From: Bartonella raoultii
GTDB lineage: Bacteria; Pseudomonadota; Alphaproteobacteria; Rhizobiales; Rhizobiaceae
Assembly: GCF_019659805.1 (NCBI RefSeq)
Contig: NZ_JAIFRO010000005.1
Span: 74,543-138,542 of the forward strand
Reading direction: 5' to 3'
DNA length: 64,000 nt
How positions within the stretch are numbered: the stretch's first letter is position 1; each line of letters begins with the position of its first letter. The notes below the pieces were generated by a model. That model did no database searches. It had not been told where the DNA came from and was given only the letters and a program-made list of their open reading frames with translations. Positions 46,540 through 56,904 of the stretch are shown here, in pieces. Made by a program: the position numbers and the translations under genes.

Positions 46540-47937
46540 ATGAAATATATTAGTACAAGAGGTGAAGCCCCTGCTTTAGGATTTACAGAAACTATCATGA
46601 CAGGTCTGGCAAGTGATGGTGGGCTTTATCTTCCAGAAAAATTTCCTCAATTATCATTTGATGCATTACGAGCACTTCGTGGTCAATCCTATACCACAAT
46701 TGCTAAAACTATTCTTTGGCCCTTTGTAAATAATGAGATCGAATATACAACTTTTGAAAATATGATTGCTGAATCTTATACAACCTTTCATCATCCAGCA
46801 ATTTGTCCTTTACTGCAAACTGGAACAGATGAATTTGTTCTTGAGCTGTTTCATGGCCCTACTTTAGCATTTAAAGATATCGCAATGCAATTTCTTTCTC
46901 GACTGATGGAATATGTACTAAATAAAAAAAATAAACATGCAACGATTATAGCTGCAACATCAGGTGATACAGGTGGTGCTGCGATACAAGCCTTTGCTGG
47001 AAAAGAATATTCTGATGTTTTCATTTTATTTCCTAAAGGGCGCGTATCACCCGTTCAACAACGGCAAATGACAACGCATCAAAGCAAAAATATTCATGCC
47101 ATAGCCATTGAAGGAAATTTTGATGATTGCCAAGCACTCGTTAAAGCAATGTTTAATGATCACACGTTCCGTCAAAAAAAAGCGCTTTCAGGTGTCAACT
47201 CTATAAATTGGGCGCGTATCATGGCACAAATTGTTTATTATTTTTCATCTGCGCTTTCCTTAGGTGCTCCTGATCGAGCTGTCTCATTTACTGTTCCTAC
47301 TGGAAACTTCGGTGATATTTTTGCAGGCTATGTCGCAGCTCGTATGGGATTACCTATTGCTAAACTCGTTATTGCAACAAATGATAATGATATTCTTGTA
47401 CGTACCCTCCAAAACGGTCTTTATGAGATACGCTCCATAACCCACACGACATCACCCTCTATGGATATTCAGGTTTCTTCTAATTTTGAACGCCTTTTAT
47501 TTGAAAGTAGTAATCGTGATCCAATACAGATTTGTAATACGATGAAAAACTTAAAAGAATTAGGATATTTTAAACTTGATGAAAAGCAACTAAAAAATAT
47601 ACTCTCTCTCTTTTCTGCTGGGAAAAGTAGTATGGCTGAGACAGCACAAACAATTGACAGTATTTATAAGGAAAGCGGTTATCTTGCTGATCCGCATACC
47701 GCTGTTGCGCTTAAAGTAGCCCGTGAACACAAACAGCCCCATATTCCAATGGTCATCCTTTCTACTGCGCATCCTGCTAAATTTCCTGACGCAATCGAAA
47801 GTGCCTGTGGATTTCATGTACCATGGCCATCTTGTCTCAATGATTTAATGGAACGCAAAGAATATTTTATAAGTCTTGCCAATGATGAAAAAATAGTAAA
47901 AGATTATATTTCTTTAAAATCGCGTGCATCTTATTAA
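46540..47937 (+). CDS. thrC: Threonine synthase
   Basis: This 465-residue PLP enzyme converts O-phosphohomoserine to threonine. It begins MKYISTRGEAPALGFTETIMTGLASDGGLY, the typical N-terminus of the fungal/proteobacterial type. It has HGPTLAFKD with the PLP-binding Lys112, SGDTGGAA for the phosphate loop and VPTGNFGDIFAGYVA. It precedes the M16 peptidase gene by 86 bases on the same strand, a neighbour pair common in Hyphomicrobiales. Homoserine kinase thrB is elsewhere in this window. Confidence 0.96.
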   Translation: MKYISTRGEAPALGFTETIMTGLASDGGLYLPEKFPQLSFDALRALRGQSYTTIAKTILWPFVNNEIEYTTFENMIAESYTTFHHPAICPLLQTGTDEFVLELFHGPTLAFKDIAMQFLSRLMEYVLNKKNKHATIIAATSGDTGGAAIQAFAGKEYSDVFILFPKGRVSPVQQRQMTTHQSKNIHAIAIEGNFDDCQALVKAMFNDHTFRQKKALSGVNSINWARIMAQIVYYFSSALSLGAPDRAVSFTVPTGNFGDIFAGYVAARMGLPIAKLVIATNDNDILVRTLQNGLYEIRSITHTTSPSMDIQVSSNFERLLFESSNRDPIQICNTMKNLKELGYFKLDEKQLKNILSLFSAGKSSMAETAQTIDSIYKESGYLADPHTAVALKVAREHKQPHIPMVILSTAHPAKFPDAIESACGFHVPWPSCLNDLMERKEYFISLANDEKIVKDYISLKSRASY

Positions 47938-48022
47938 ACTTAGCTGCATTAATTGAAATCAAGAATATTCCAACGCCTTCCGCAAATGAGGTCTTGGATC
48001 TATTTAATGGAGTTATAACTAA

Positions 48023-49312
48023 ATGGGTGTAGATATCAGTCGCCTCAGTAATGGTTTGACTATCGCCACACATACAATGCAACAAATGGATAGTGTCGCA
48101 CTCGGAATATGGGTTAAAGTTGGTTCACGCAATGAAACCTTTACACAACATGGTATCGCCCATCTTCTTGAACATATGGCTTTTAAAGGAACCGAAAATC
48201 GTACAGCCTTTCAAATTGCAAGTGGTATTGAAGATGTTGGTGGTGAAATTAATGCCACCACTAGTACTGAAACAACTGCCTATTTTGCGCGCGTACTTAA
48301 GAATGATATCCCTCTTGCTATTGATATTTTAGCCGATATTTTGATGTATTCAAAATTTGATGCAGATGAATTAGAACGAGAAAAACAAGTCATTCTTCAG
48401 GAAATTGGTGCCGCTCATGATGTGCCAGATGATATTGTTTTTGATTATTTTACTGAAACAGCTTTTCGTCACCAATCGCTTGGTCGATCTATTTTAGGAA
48501 CGCCGAAAACAATTCAATCTTTTACATCTGCTGATCTTCATAATTTTATGAATAAACAATACAGTGCAGATCGTATGATAGTAGTTGCAGCAGGAGCTGT
48601 ACAGCACGAAAGTTTTTTGCAAGAAGTTGAAAGTCGCTTGAGCACTTTTCGTCCTCATTCAACAGCGCCTCTTACAAAACTTGCAAATTATGTTGGTGGT
48701 GATTTTCGTGAATATCGCGATTTAATGGATACACAAATTGTTCTTGGATTTGAGGGGCGCGCTTATCATGCACGTGACTTTTACGCAGCCCAAATACTTT
48801 CAATTATTCTTGGTGGTGGTATGTCATCGCGCCTCTTTCAAGAAGTGAGAGAAAAGCGCGGATTATGTTATTCCGTTTACGCCTTTCATTGGGGATTTTC
48901 AGATACTGGACTTTTTGGAATCCATGCTGCTACTGGACAAGAAGGGCTTAAAGAACTACTTCCTGTGATTCTCAATGAGCTCTCTAAGGCAAGCCAAAAT
49001 ATCCACATCAATGAACTTCAACGTGCACAAGCACAATACCGCGCAAATCTTACAATGTCACAGGAAAACCCAGTCAGCCAAGCACATCTTATTGCTCGCC
49101 AAATACTTCTTTACGGTCGTCCTATTCCAATATCTGAAACGATGGAACGCATAAATCTTATCACTCCAGCCAGATTAACTGACTTAGCGCATCGTCTTTT
49201 TATGAATTCTTCTCCAACATTAGCCGCTGTTGGCCCTGTTGGCCCTCTTATGAATTTTGATGATTTAACATCAGCACTTTCAAAGCCATATCAAATAAGT
49301 AATGTTCAATAA
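48023..49312 (+). CDS. M16 family zinc peptidase (mitochondrial processing peptidase-like)
   Basis: This 429-residue protein has the inverted zinc motif HLLEH at 47-51, a downstream Glu in REKQVILQEIG, and the glycine-rich loop LGGGMSSRLFQEVREKRGLCYSV typical of processing-peptidase beta-like proteins. Length fits a single-chain bacterial member. It probably degrades or trims peptides; the natural substrates are not known. The ATG follows TGGAGTTATAACTAA. Confidence 0.93.
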   Translation: MGVDISRLSNGLTIATHTMQQMDSVALGIWVKVGSRNETFTQHGIAHLLEHMAFKGTENRTAFQIASGIEDVGGEINATTSTETTAYFARVLKNDIPLAIDILADILMYSKFDADELEREKQVILQEIGAAHDVPDDIVFDYFTETAFRHQSLGRSILGTPKTIQSFTSADLHNFMNKQYSADRMIVVAAGAVQHESFLQEVESRLSTFRPHSTAPLTKLANYVGGDFREYRDLMDTQIVLGFEGRAYHARDFYAAQILSIILGGGMSSRLFQEVREKRGLCYSVYAFHWGFSDTGLFGIHAATGQEGLKELLPVILNELSKASQNIHINELQRAQAQYRANLTMSQENPVSQAHLIARQILLYGRPIPISETMERINLITPARLTDLAHRLFMNSSPTLAAVGPVGPLMNFDDLTSALSKPYQISNVQ

Positions 49313-49751
49313 GGTTTTCTCCCCTATATGTTTTCACACATATTGATTAAGGATATAAATATTATTTTTAAAGCAATAACATCATAATATACATATTTTA
49401 CAGAAATGTTTTACTAAAAAGCCTTTCTTTGAAAGAAATTTGGGACATATTTATCAAAAACGTGCACAAAACTATCCAGTATTCATTTCATGTGATAGAG
49501 AATCTACCAAACAGCAATATATTTATATAATCTGAAAATGCATAATTTTATTTTGCTTTTCAAAATGTAAAATCCTGTCAGATTGAAGATTTATGAAAGT
49601 AAACAACTATTTGATTTATTTTTTGTAAAACCATGTAATTTTTTAAGGAAATCATAAACACCTGTTATATAAATAAGCTATAAAAGATGGGCATATTTTC
49701 TTGAACATCTAAATTAAGTGAAGCATTCTGGAATATTGAGAGTGGGATATT
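49313..49751. other. Gene-free spacer
   Basis: About 440 AT-rich bases between the peptidase gene and the GGDEF/EAL-type gene, with no recognisable gene or terminator. Confidence 0.45.
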
Positions 49752-52643
49752 GTGAAGAGTTTGTGTAAAATAATTAACATCATTTTTATTATAAGCTTCA
49801 GTTCTTTTTTTTACCTTACATCTGCACACGCAATTGAGCCCGTTAAAATTTCTCCTCAAGATGCTGCGCTTGATCTCTCAAAAGCTATCGAAATCCATCG
49901 TACAAACAGCTCTATCTTTAAAACCAGCACAGCACCAGGACCAGATGGTATTGTATGGCGCATTGAAGTGCAGGCAAAAAATGAAAATTTTTCTGGAAAT
50001 TGGGCTGTTTTTTCTCTTGCAAACCCAACAGATGAACAAATTGATCGTCTCATCGTTGCTCCCCATTATCGCATGGCGCATTCAGGTTTTCTTTGGCCAG
50101 ACCTTGGATCAGCACGGATTCAATCTATAACACCAAGTGAAGGTTTTTCTCTCGATCGACAGCCCAGTACAAACTCTGATATTTTTCGTATTACACTTAA
50201 CCCTCGTGCTGTTGTTACATTTGTGGCCGAGTTGAACTCTGCAAATCTACCACAAATCTATCTATGGAAACCTGAAGCTTATAAAGATGTTATAAATTCT
50301 TATACACTTTATCATGGCATTCTCCTTGGTATATCAGGTCTTTTAGCACTTTTGTTAACTATTCTTTTCGTTGTTCGTGGAACAAGTCTCTTTCCTGCAA
50401 CAGCTGCTATTGCTTGGGCGGTACTCTTTTATATCGGTATTGATTTTAATTTTTTAAATAAATTTTTTGCTGTAACATTAACAACACAACCGATCTGGCG
50501 TGCTGGTACAGAAGTAGCGCTCGCTGCTACACTTTTTATTTTTCTATTTACCTATCTCTGCCTAAACCGCTGGCACTATCACTTCAGCTATGGTGCAATT
50601 GCTTGGACCATTGCTCTTTGTGGTCTGGGAACATTTGCTGTTTATGATCCAACTAGAGCCGCTGGAATTGCTCGTTTATCATTTGGTCTTACCGCTGTAC
50701 TTGGTATTATCTTAATCGGCTATTTTTCAATTCGAAGCTATGATCGTGCCATTATGCTTATCCCAACATGGTTGCTCATTAGCTTCTGGTGTATTGGTGC
50801 CTATGCCTGTATAGCAGGATATTTAAACAATGATATTATTCAGCCAGCATTGGCTGGAGGATTAGTGCTCATTGTTCTTCTTATCAGCTTTACTGTTATG
50901 CAACAAACTTTCTCCCACAATGCTTTCCATGAAGGAATATTTTCCGATCTAGAACAACAAGTGCTCGCAGCAAAGGGAGCTGGAAATATTATTTGGGACT
51001 GGGATGTCGAGCGTGACCGCATCGTTGTACATCCCAATATGGCAATCCTTTTTGGTACTGATGCTCACAAACTCAATGGTACTATGCGCAACTGGATTTC
51101 AGCCTTGCATCATGATGACCGTGAACGCTTTCAAGCCGTATTAGATATTACTCTTAAAAATAAAAAAGGACGTATTGATCAAATTTTTCGACTTTCTTCC
51201 GGTGGTGGTTATTATCATTGGTTTTCTCTCCGCGCACGCCCTGCCATGCAAAAGGAAGGAAAAATTACGCGTGTCATTGGAACCATTGTCAATATTACCA
51301 ATCATAAAAAATCCGAAGAACGCTTATTACATGATGCAATTTATGATAGCTTAACGGGATTGCCTAACCAACAAATCTTCTTCGACAGATTACAAAATTA
51401 TACTTCTTTAGCGAAAGCAAATATAAAAATTAGACCAACTGTTTTTATGATTGATTTTGACAATTTTAGTCAAATTAACCGTAAATTAGGTATTGCTGTT
51501 GGCGATACTGTACTGCTTATCATAGCACGCCGTTTAAGCCGTCTTATTAATTTTCAAGATACCCTATCACGTCTTTCTGCAGACCGTTTTGCAATTATTT
51601 TACTCAGTGAAACTGAACCACAGAAAATTGCTGCATTTGCAGAACATCTACACAAAACAATCTCAGCCCCTATTTCACTTACGGAAAAAAAAATAAAACT
51701 TTCAACATCTATTGGGCTGGTTACATGGAGTGAAAGTCGATCAACTGCTAAAGATATTTTAAATGATAGCGAACTCGCAATGATCCGTGCAAAACAAATG
51801 GGCGGAAACCATATTGAGCCTTTTCGCCCTAATTTTCGCACCTTGGGTCTTGAACATAATACGATGAAAAAAGATATTCATTATGCCATAAAGCGTAATG
51901 AAATAAAAATTCTTTACCATCCTATTCTTAATTTATCAGATGGACATATTATTGGTTTTGAAACTATCATAGAATGGCATCATCCAAATTACGGAAATTT
52001 AAATATCTCTGATTTTATCAAGACCGTAGAAAATGAAGAAATTATTATGGATTTGGCACAATTTATCATCGATAATGCCATTATTGACCTTACAAAGGTA
52101 CAAGATAAGTTCTCTCAACAATCTTTCTTTATTTCAATCAATTTACCAAGTACGGAAATGGTTCATTCCCGTTTCGTAAGTCAATTACGTTCTGCTCTTC
52201 TCCGCCATCCGCTCAACAAAGGGAGTTTAATGATAGAAATATCTGAATTTGTATTGAGAAAAAATCCTGAACAATCCGCGCATTTTCTAAAACAAATTAA
52301 AGCATTAGGAATGAATCTTGCACTCGATAATTTTGGAACAGGTTATTCATCACTTGCTTATCTTGTGCGTTATCCATTCGATATGGTTAAATTAGACCGT
52401 TCACTTATCTCTATCGATTCTGTGAAAAAAAAGCTTGTTCTTAAATCTATTATTCACATGGCAACTGATCTTAATTTACAAATTATTGCTGAAGGTGTTG
52501 AAACTGAAGAGGAAGCTCTCTTCCTACGTCAAGAAGGATGTAAATACGTTCAAAGTACGCTTATTGCAAAGCCAATTGTTATAGAAGAACTCATTACTCT
52601 CGTTCAAAACCATTTTCCTTATACGATTAAACATAATGAATAA
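49752..52643 (+). CDS. Membrane sensor with PAS, degenerate GGDEF and degenerate EAL domains
   Basis: This 963-residue protein starts with a GTG behind GTGGGATATT. It has a signal peptide cleaved near AHA (about 26), a periplasmic domain at about 27-175 and seven TM helices at about 185-380, as in 7TM-DISM receptors. A PAS domain follows at about 400-520, then a GGDEF-like domain at about 530-690 and an EAL-like domain at about 705-955. The GGDEF signature is replaced by SADRF at 609-613, so cyclase activity is unlikely. In the EAL domain Glu737 is kept (ETI in place of EAL), but Asn860 replaces the second Asp of DDFGTG and the terminal loop is altered. It is probably a c-di-GMP or partner-binding sensor without enzyme activity; this is inference. 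Confidence 0.88.
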   Translation: MKSLCKIINIIFIISFSSFFYLTSAHAIEPVKISPQDAALDLSKAIEIHRTNSSIFKTSTAPGPDGIVWRIEVQAKNENFSGNWAVFSLANPTDEQIDRLIVAPHYRMAHSGFLWPDLGSARIQSITPSEGFSLDRQPSTNSDIFRITLNPRAVVTFVAELNSANLPQIYLWKPEAYKDVINSYTLYHGILLGISGLLALLLTILFVVRGTSLFPATAAIAWAVLFYIGIDFNFLNKFFAVTLTTQPIWRAGTEVALAATLFIFLFTYLCLNRWHYHFSYGAIAWTIALCGLGTFAVYDPTRAAGIARLSFGLTAVLGIILIGYFSIRSYDRAIMLIPTWLLISFWCIGAYACIAGYLNNDIIQPALAGGLVLIVLLISFTVMQQTFSHNAFHEGIFSDLEQQVLAAKGAGNIIWDWDVERDRIVVHPNMAILFGTDAHKLNGTMRNWISALHHDDRERFQAVLDITLKNKKGRIDQIFRLSSGGGYYHWFSLRARPAMQKEGKITRVIGTIVNITNHKKSEERLLHDAIYDSLTGLPNQQIFFDRLQNYTSLAKANIKIRPTVFMIDFDNFSQINRKLGIAVGDTVLLIIARRLSRLINFQDTLSRLSADRFAIILLSETEPQKIAAFAEHLHKTISAPISLTEKKIKLSTSIGLVTWSESRSTAKDILNDSELAMIRAKQMGGNHIEPFRPNFRTLGLEHNTMKKDIHYAIKRNEIKILYHPILNLSDGHIIGFETIIEWHHPNYGNLNISDFIKTVENEEIIMDLAQFIIDNAIIDLTKVQDKFSQQSFFISINLPSTEMVHSRFVSQLRSALLRHPLNKGSLMIEISEFVLRKNPEQSAHFLKQIKALGMNLALDNFGTGYSSLAYLVRYPFDMVKLDRSLISIDSVKKKLVLKSIIHMATDLNLQIIAEGVETEEEALFLRQEGCKYVQSTLIAKPIVIEELITLVQNHFPYTIKHNE

Positions 52644-52684
52644 GATATTCATGTAAAATCAAAAACTGGGAAAATAGTAAAACG

Positions 52685-53287
52685 CTACGCATGCCCCATT
52701 TCAGAAGTAAGATGAGCTGGATTTATCCCCATACGAATCAAACTTTCATCGTATTTACGATTTAGATCACTTTCAAAAAGAAAACTAGGCGATGTAGAAC
52801 TAATCAACCAACCATTTGTAGAAATTTCTGCTTCAAGCTGTCCTGCTTTCCATCCGGCATAACCTAATGCGACAAGTGCATGCTGAGGTCCTTGCTCACA
52901 ACTGATCGCCTTTAATATATCAATCGTTGCAGTAAAACAGACCTTCTCTGAAATATAAACAGTTTCTTCACAAGCATAATCATCTGAATGAAGTACAAAA
53001 CCGCGCGAAGGATCAACAGGCCCACCATAACGTACTGGAAACTTTTTTATCGGTTCAGAAAGATCTTTTTTTTGCCCACTCTTTATAATTCCAAGATGAA
53101 GCAAAAGCTCTGGAAAATCAATGTGATGTAATTGATTGAGAATAATCCCCATAGCCCCTGCATCAGAATGCGCACAAACATAAATCACAGAGCGAATAAA
53201 GTGTTTATCATTCATCCCTGGCATTGCAATAAGCAACTGTCCATCCAAAAAGCCGTTACACTGCTTGATCAATCTGTTATTCTCCAC
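52685..53287 (-). CDS. AlgH/YqgE-family protein (UPF0301)
   Basis: This 200-residue protein has the family core [39 protein letters not shown], then [16 protein letters not shown] and [19 protein letters not shown]. The function of the family is not settled; links to transcriptional regulation were suggested in Pseudomonas. The frame begins at a GTG (53287) without a ribosome site. A TTG at 53272 has GGAG nine bases upstream and may be the true start. It converges with the GGDEF/EAL gene and diverges from the DsbD-like gene. Confidence 0.9.
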   Translation of the reverse strand: MENNRLIKQCNGFLDGQLLIAMPGMNDKHFIRSVIYVCAHSDAGAMGIILNQLHHIDFPELLLHLGIIKSGQKKDLSEPIKKFPVRYGGPVDPSRGFVLHSDDYACEETVYISEKVCFTATIDILKAISCEQGPQHALVALGYAGWKAGQLEAEISTNGWLISSTSPSFLFESDLNRKYDESLIRMGINPAHLTSEMGHA

Positions 53288-53338
53288 AATATATGATACA
53301 ATTTCATTTCGTTAATAGAATAGGAAAATAAAGCTCCA

Positions 53339-54196
53339 ATGAAAAAAATTCAAATATTGATAAGTTTACAAAATATTGTAACTTTCTTTAAGAAAAAACT
53401 TTTTGTCGCTTTAAATTTAGCATGTATCTTTTTAGAATTACTTAACATCCCTGTAAATGCTCAAACAACACAAGAACCCTCTCTTTTTGCAACATCTTGG
53501 TATGAAGCAGAAGGTGGGCGTATTAGATTAGCTATTACTGCGCCCTCTCCTTCCCAAATCAGGAATGGCCTCATTGAAATTGTACTCAAACCAGGGTGGA
53601 AAACCTACTGGCGTAACCCAGGAAATTCAGGTATGGCACCTTTTTTTCGCTTCAATCAGCAAGTGTCTTATGAACTCTTTTATCCCATACCACAGCTTTA
53701 TGAAACAGAAAATGACTGGTCACTTGGCTATAAAGATAAAGTGATATTACCTTTCAGTATTTTGGGTTCAAGCAAAAATTTAAATGGCACTTTGACTCTT
53801 GGATTGTGTAATAAAATCTGTCTTCCGTTTATTATTAACTTTGATTTTTCACCGTCTATCCTCAAAAACAAACGTCTTCCTGCTTCTTTACTAAAAAACG
53901 CCCAAGCCTCTCTCCCCCGTAAAGCACATCATTCCTTTAAAATCAGTGCTGAAAAAGAAAGCAATACCCTTTTTATAAAAATACAAAATAATAACAAAAC
54001 CATACCTTCCTCTCTCTTTCTAGATGGAGGAGAATTGCAAATTGGACCAGCAAAAAAAGTAAGTGATAACACAGAATATACACTCTTTAGTGCCCCGCTC
54101 TATTTCACGCCAGATGAAATAAACCAAACAATTTTTTATACAATTTCTTTTCCAGATCATGCCTTGAGTGGAACATTCATGCTCTATACGAAATAA
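53339..54196 (+). CDS. Exported protein with DsbD alpha-type N-terminal domain only
   Basis: This 285-residue protein has a signal peptide (about 1-42, cleavage near VNAQ) and a domain with LKPGWKTYWRNPGNSGMAP, DWSLGYKDKVILPF and LTLGLCNKICLPF. These are features of the DsbD N-terminal (DsbD_2/ScsB-like) immunoglobulin-fold domain. Two cysteines in CNKIC could form the redox pair. The membrane and thioredoxin domains of complete DsbD are not encoded here or next to it. It may receive electrons from a separate CcdA-like protein. Confidence 0.82.
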   Translation: MKKIQILISLQNIVTFFKKKLFVALNLACIFLELLNIPVNAQTTQEPSLFATSWYEAEGGRIRLAITAPSPSQIRNGLIEIVLKPGWKTYWRNPGNSGMAPFFRFNQQVSYELFYPIPQLYETENDWSLGYKDKVILPFSILGSSKNLNGTLTLGLCNKICLPFIINFDFSPSILKNKRLPASLLKNAQASLPRKAHHSFKISAEKESNTLFIKIQNNNKTIPSSLFLDGGELQIGPAKKVSDNTEYTLFSAPLYFTPDEINQTIFYTISFPDHALSGTFMLYTK

Positions 54197-54246
54197 CCCC
54201 CCTTTCACTATCCAATAATAAAAGAAAAAACTTCCCAAAATAAAAA

Positions 54247-54714
54247 TTATGCCGGAAAACTACCATTTTCGCGATATTCAGTAATTGCTTTGCGAGCCAA
54301 AGCATCAGCGCGCTCATTATCAGGATGCCCCGCATGCCCTTTTACCCAATGCCATCTAATCGTGTGAAAAGAACAGGCTTCCTCAAGGGCTTGCCATAGC
54401 TCCATATTTTTCACAGTTTTTTTTGATGCCGTACGCCAATTATTCTTCTTCCAGCCTTCAAGCCATATAGATATACCATTACGCACATAAATTGAATCTG
54501 TATAAAGATCAATCGAACATGATTCTTTCAGCGCCTTTAATGCGCGAATTGCTGCTATCAATTCCATTTGATTGTTGGTTGTGTGTACTTGCCCACCATA
54601 AAGTTCACGTTCATGACCATTCCAGCGTAAAATGACTCCCCATCCTCCAATCCCAGGATTACCTGAGCAAGCACCATCCGTATAAATCTGAACAACTTTT
54701 TTTTGGCTTACCAT
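54247..54714 (-). CDS. rnhA: Ribonuclease HI
   Basis: This 155-residue endonuclease cuts the RNA strand of RNA-DNA hybrids. The acidic catalytic residues are seen in [12 protein letters not shown] (Asp), [10 protein letters not shown] (Glu), DLYTDSIYV (Asp) and [13 protein letters not shown] (Asp), and the basic handle region [14 protein letters not shown] is present. It is the last gene of ispH-thrB-rnhA, five bases after the thrB stop, an arrangement conserved in Hyphomicrobiales. Confidence 0.96.
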   Translation of the reverse strand: MVSQKKVVQIYTDGACSGNPGIGGWGVILRWNGHERELYGGQVHTTNNQMELIAAIRALKALKESCSIDLYTDSIYVRNGISIWLEGWKKNNWRTASKKTVKNMELWQALEEACSFHTIRWHWVKGHAGHPDNERADALARKAITEYRENGSFPA

Positions 54715-54719
54715 ATAAT

Positions 54720-55679
54720 TTAAAAACCCAATTCATCTTGTGAAGATACATCACTAAAAAAACAAAGCTTATGCCAATATTCCCATGGATCTTTTTTAAC
54801 GACAAGACTGTCTTCTGGTGTATTGAACCAATCATAAAGACGTGTCAGTAGAAAACGTAAAGATGCACCACGTGCTAATAAAACAAAGGCTTTCACTTCT
54901 AAAGATATCAATGGTCTTACTTTTTGATAGCTTTCTAATAGCGCGCGTGCTTTCATAAGATTATAAGAATAATCCGGTTCAAAACACCAAGCATTCAAGC
55001 ATATGGCTAAATCATATGCAAAAAAATCATTACAAGAAAAATAAAAATCTATAATACCAGAAAGCTGTTGATTCAGAAAAAAGACATTATCATTAAATAG
55101 ATCAGCATGAATAATGCCTGTTGGCAAATTAGATGGCCAATTCTTTTCTAAAAAAAACAATTCTGTATTAATTTTTTTTTCAAATTTTTGAAATAATGGC
55201 TCTTTTTTTGTTTGGCAACGTTCCCATAATAATTTCCAATCCGCAATAGAAAGAGTATTTTTACGGCTGAGTGTAAAATCCTGCCCTGCTAAATGCAATT
55301 GCGCTAAATTCGTTCCGACTTCACCACAATGATATCTATTGGGATGGCGAATCCAAACGCCTTCTAAAAAAGTAATAATAGCTGCAGGACGCCCTGCTAA
55401 TTCACCGATCATCATCCCATTATTTTGAATAACTGGTTGTGGACAAGGAATTCCACGCTGTTTTAAATGCTGCATAAGACTACAAAAAAAAGGGAGATCA
55501 TCTTTTGCAATACGTTTTTCATAAAGTGTTAGAATAAATTTTCCTTCTGTTGTATAAAGTATAAAATTAGAATTTTCGATACCTTCTTCTATACCTTGAT
55601 AAGACAAAAGCGAGCCTATTGAGTAACGTGTCAAAAAGGCTTTTAAATCATTTGGATGAATATTTGTATAGACTGCCAT
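54720..55679 (-). CDS. thrB: Homoserine kinase (APH-fold type)
   Basis: This 319-residue kinase phosphorylates homoserine for threonine synthesis. It belongs to the choline/aminoglycoside kinase-like type found in alphaproteobacteria, not the GHMP type. It begins [16 protein letters not shown] and has FILTLYEKR, the Brenner motif [14 protein letters not shown] and metal-binding GIIDFYFSC. It lies 23 bases after ispH and 5 before rnhA. Together with thrC in this window it gives the last two steps to threonine. Confidence 0.95.
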   Translation of the reverse strand: MAVYTNIHPNDLKAFLTRYSIGSLLSYQGIEEGIENSNFILYTTEGKFILTLYEKRIAKDDLPFFCSLMQHLKQRGIPCPQPVIQNNGMMIGELAGRPAAIITFLEGVWIRHPNRYHCGEVGTNLAQLHLAGQDFTLSRKNTLSIADWKLLWERCQTKKEPLFQKFEKKINTELFFLEKNWPSNLPTGIIHADLFNDNVFFLNQQLSGIIDFYFSCNDFFAYDLAICLNAWCFEPDYSYNLMKARALLESYQKVRPLISLEVKAFVLLARGASLRFLLTRLYDWFNTPEDSLVVKKDPWEYWHKLCFFSDVSSQDELGF

Positions 55680-55702
55680 TACTTTTCTTTCATGATAGGC
55701 AT

Positions 55703-56734
55703 TTATGTATCCCCATTTTCTCTTTTTAACATTTCAGCTCGACCATTCACAAAAGCTAGATCTTGAGGTGTCAAAGTAACATCGCGTAATTCACGACTCA
55801 CCAAAAATGTTTCTGTTTCCACTACTGTTTCAGCCAACTCTATTGTGACATCATAACGTTCACGAAATGCCGAAATAATTTCATCAATAATAATTTCAGG
55901 AGCAGAGGCTCCTGCTGAAAGACTTACAACTGAAAGTGCTTTAAAATGATCAAATTTAATTTCATCAGCGCGCTGCACTAAAATAGCCTGCTGCGCACCA
56001 AACCGCTCAGCAACTTCTACCAAACGTCTCGAATTAGAGGAGTTTGGTGCTCCAACAATTAAAAATAAATCGCTCCCAATTGCCGCTGCCTTAACAGCAT
56101 CTTGTCGATTCGTTGTAGCATAGCAAATAGATTCAGCAGCAGGAGCTGCTAATGTTGGAAAACGTCGTTGTAAAATCTCAAGAATCCCTGCGGTATCTTC
56201 AACAGAAAGTGTTGTTTGTGTCACAAATCCTAATTTTTCTGGATCATTTGGTTGATACTCTAAAGCATCTTTTATCGTTTCAATTAATGTGACAGCCCCT
56301 TCTGCAAGCTGCCCCATTGTTCCTATTACCTCTGGATGACCAGAATGGCCAATCAAGATAACATGACGGCCATGACGTTGATGTCGTATTGCTTGTTTAT
56401 GGACCTTAGAAACCAAAGGACATGTTGCATCAAGATAAAATAGATTATAACGACGAGCCTCTTCAGGTACAGATTTTGGTACACCATGAGCAGAAAATAC
56501 AATGGGTTGACTGCGATGTTCTTTTGGAATCTCATCAAGTTCTTCAACAAAAATAGCCCCGCGTTGTTGCAATCCTTCAACCACATAGCGATTATGTACA
56601 ATTTCATGACGAACATACACTGGAGCACCATATTTTTTCAATGCAAGAAGGACAATCTGAATAGCACGATCAACTCCTGCACAAAAACCACGCGGGCCAC
56701 AAAGACGTATTGTTAAAGGAGGACGTAAAGACAT
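55703..56734 (-). CDS. ispH: 4-hydroxy-3-methylbut-2-enyl diphosphate reductase
   Basis: This 343-residue iron-sulfur enzyme makes isopentenyl and dimethylallyl diphosphate, the last step of the MEP pathway. The three cluster cysteines are in GPRGFCAGVDRA (Cys18), DATCPLVSKVH and ESICYATTNRQ. The conserved HSGHPEV and NSSNSRRLVEVA segments are also present. It is the first gene of the ispH-thrB-rnhA operon. dxs, the first enzyme of the same pathway, is at the right edge of this window. Confidence 0.97.
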   Translation of the reverse strand: MSLRPPLTIRLCGPRGFCAGVDRAIQIVLLALKKYGAPVYVRHEIVHNRYVVEGLQQRGAIFVEELDEIPKEHRSQPIVFSAHGVPKSVPEEARRYNLFYLDATCPLVSKVHKQAIRHQRHGRHVILIGHSGHPEVIGTMGQLAEGAVTLIETIKDALEYQPNDPEKLGFVTQTTLSVEDTAGILEILQRRFPTLAAPAAESICYATTNRQDAVKAAAIGSDLFLIVGAPNSSNSRRLVEVAERFGAQQAILVQRADEIKFDHFKALSVVSLSAGASAPEIIIDEIISAFRERYDVTIELAETVVETETFLVSRELRDVTLTPQDLAFVNGRAEMLKRENGDT

Positions 56735-56904
56735 AAAACATCCTTAATATCTATATTTTGACTCTATGTTTAAAAAGACTATTTTTATTGCACACAATAA
56801 ATGGTGTAAAGAAACGATTGGCAATACCATCCGCTCCTCATCATATATGCTTATAGCATTTTTTCAGGGAAAGCGCTTTAAGTTTTCTCTCTTATCTTGC
56901 TATA

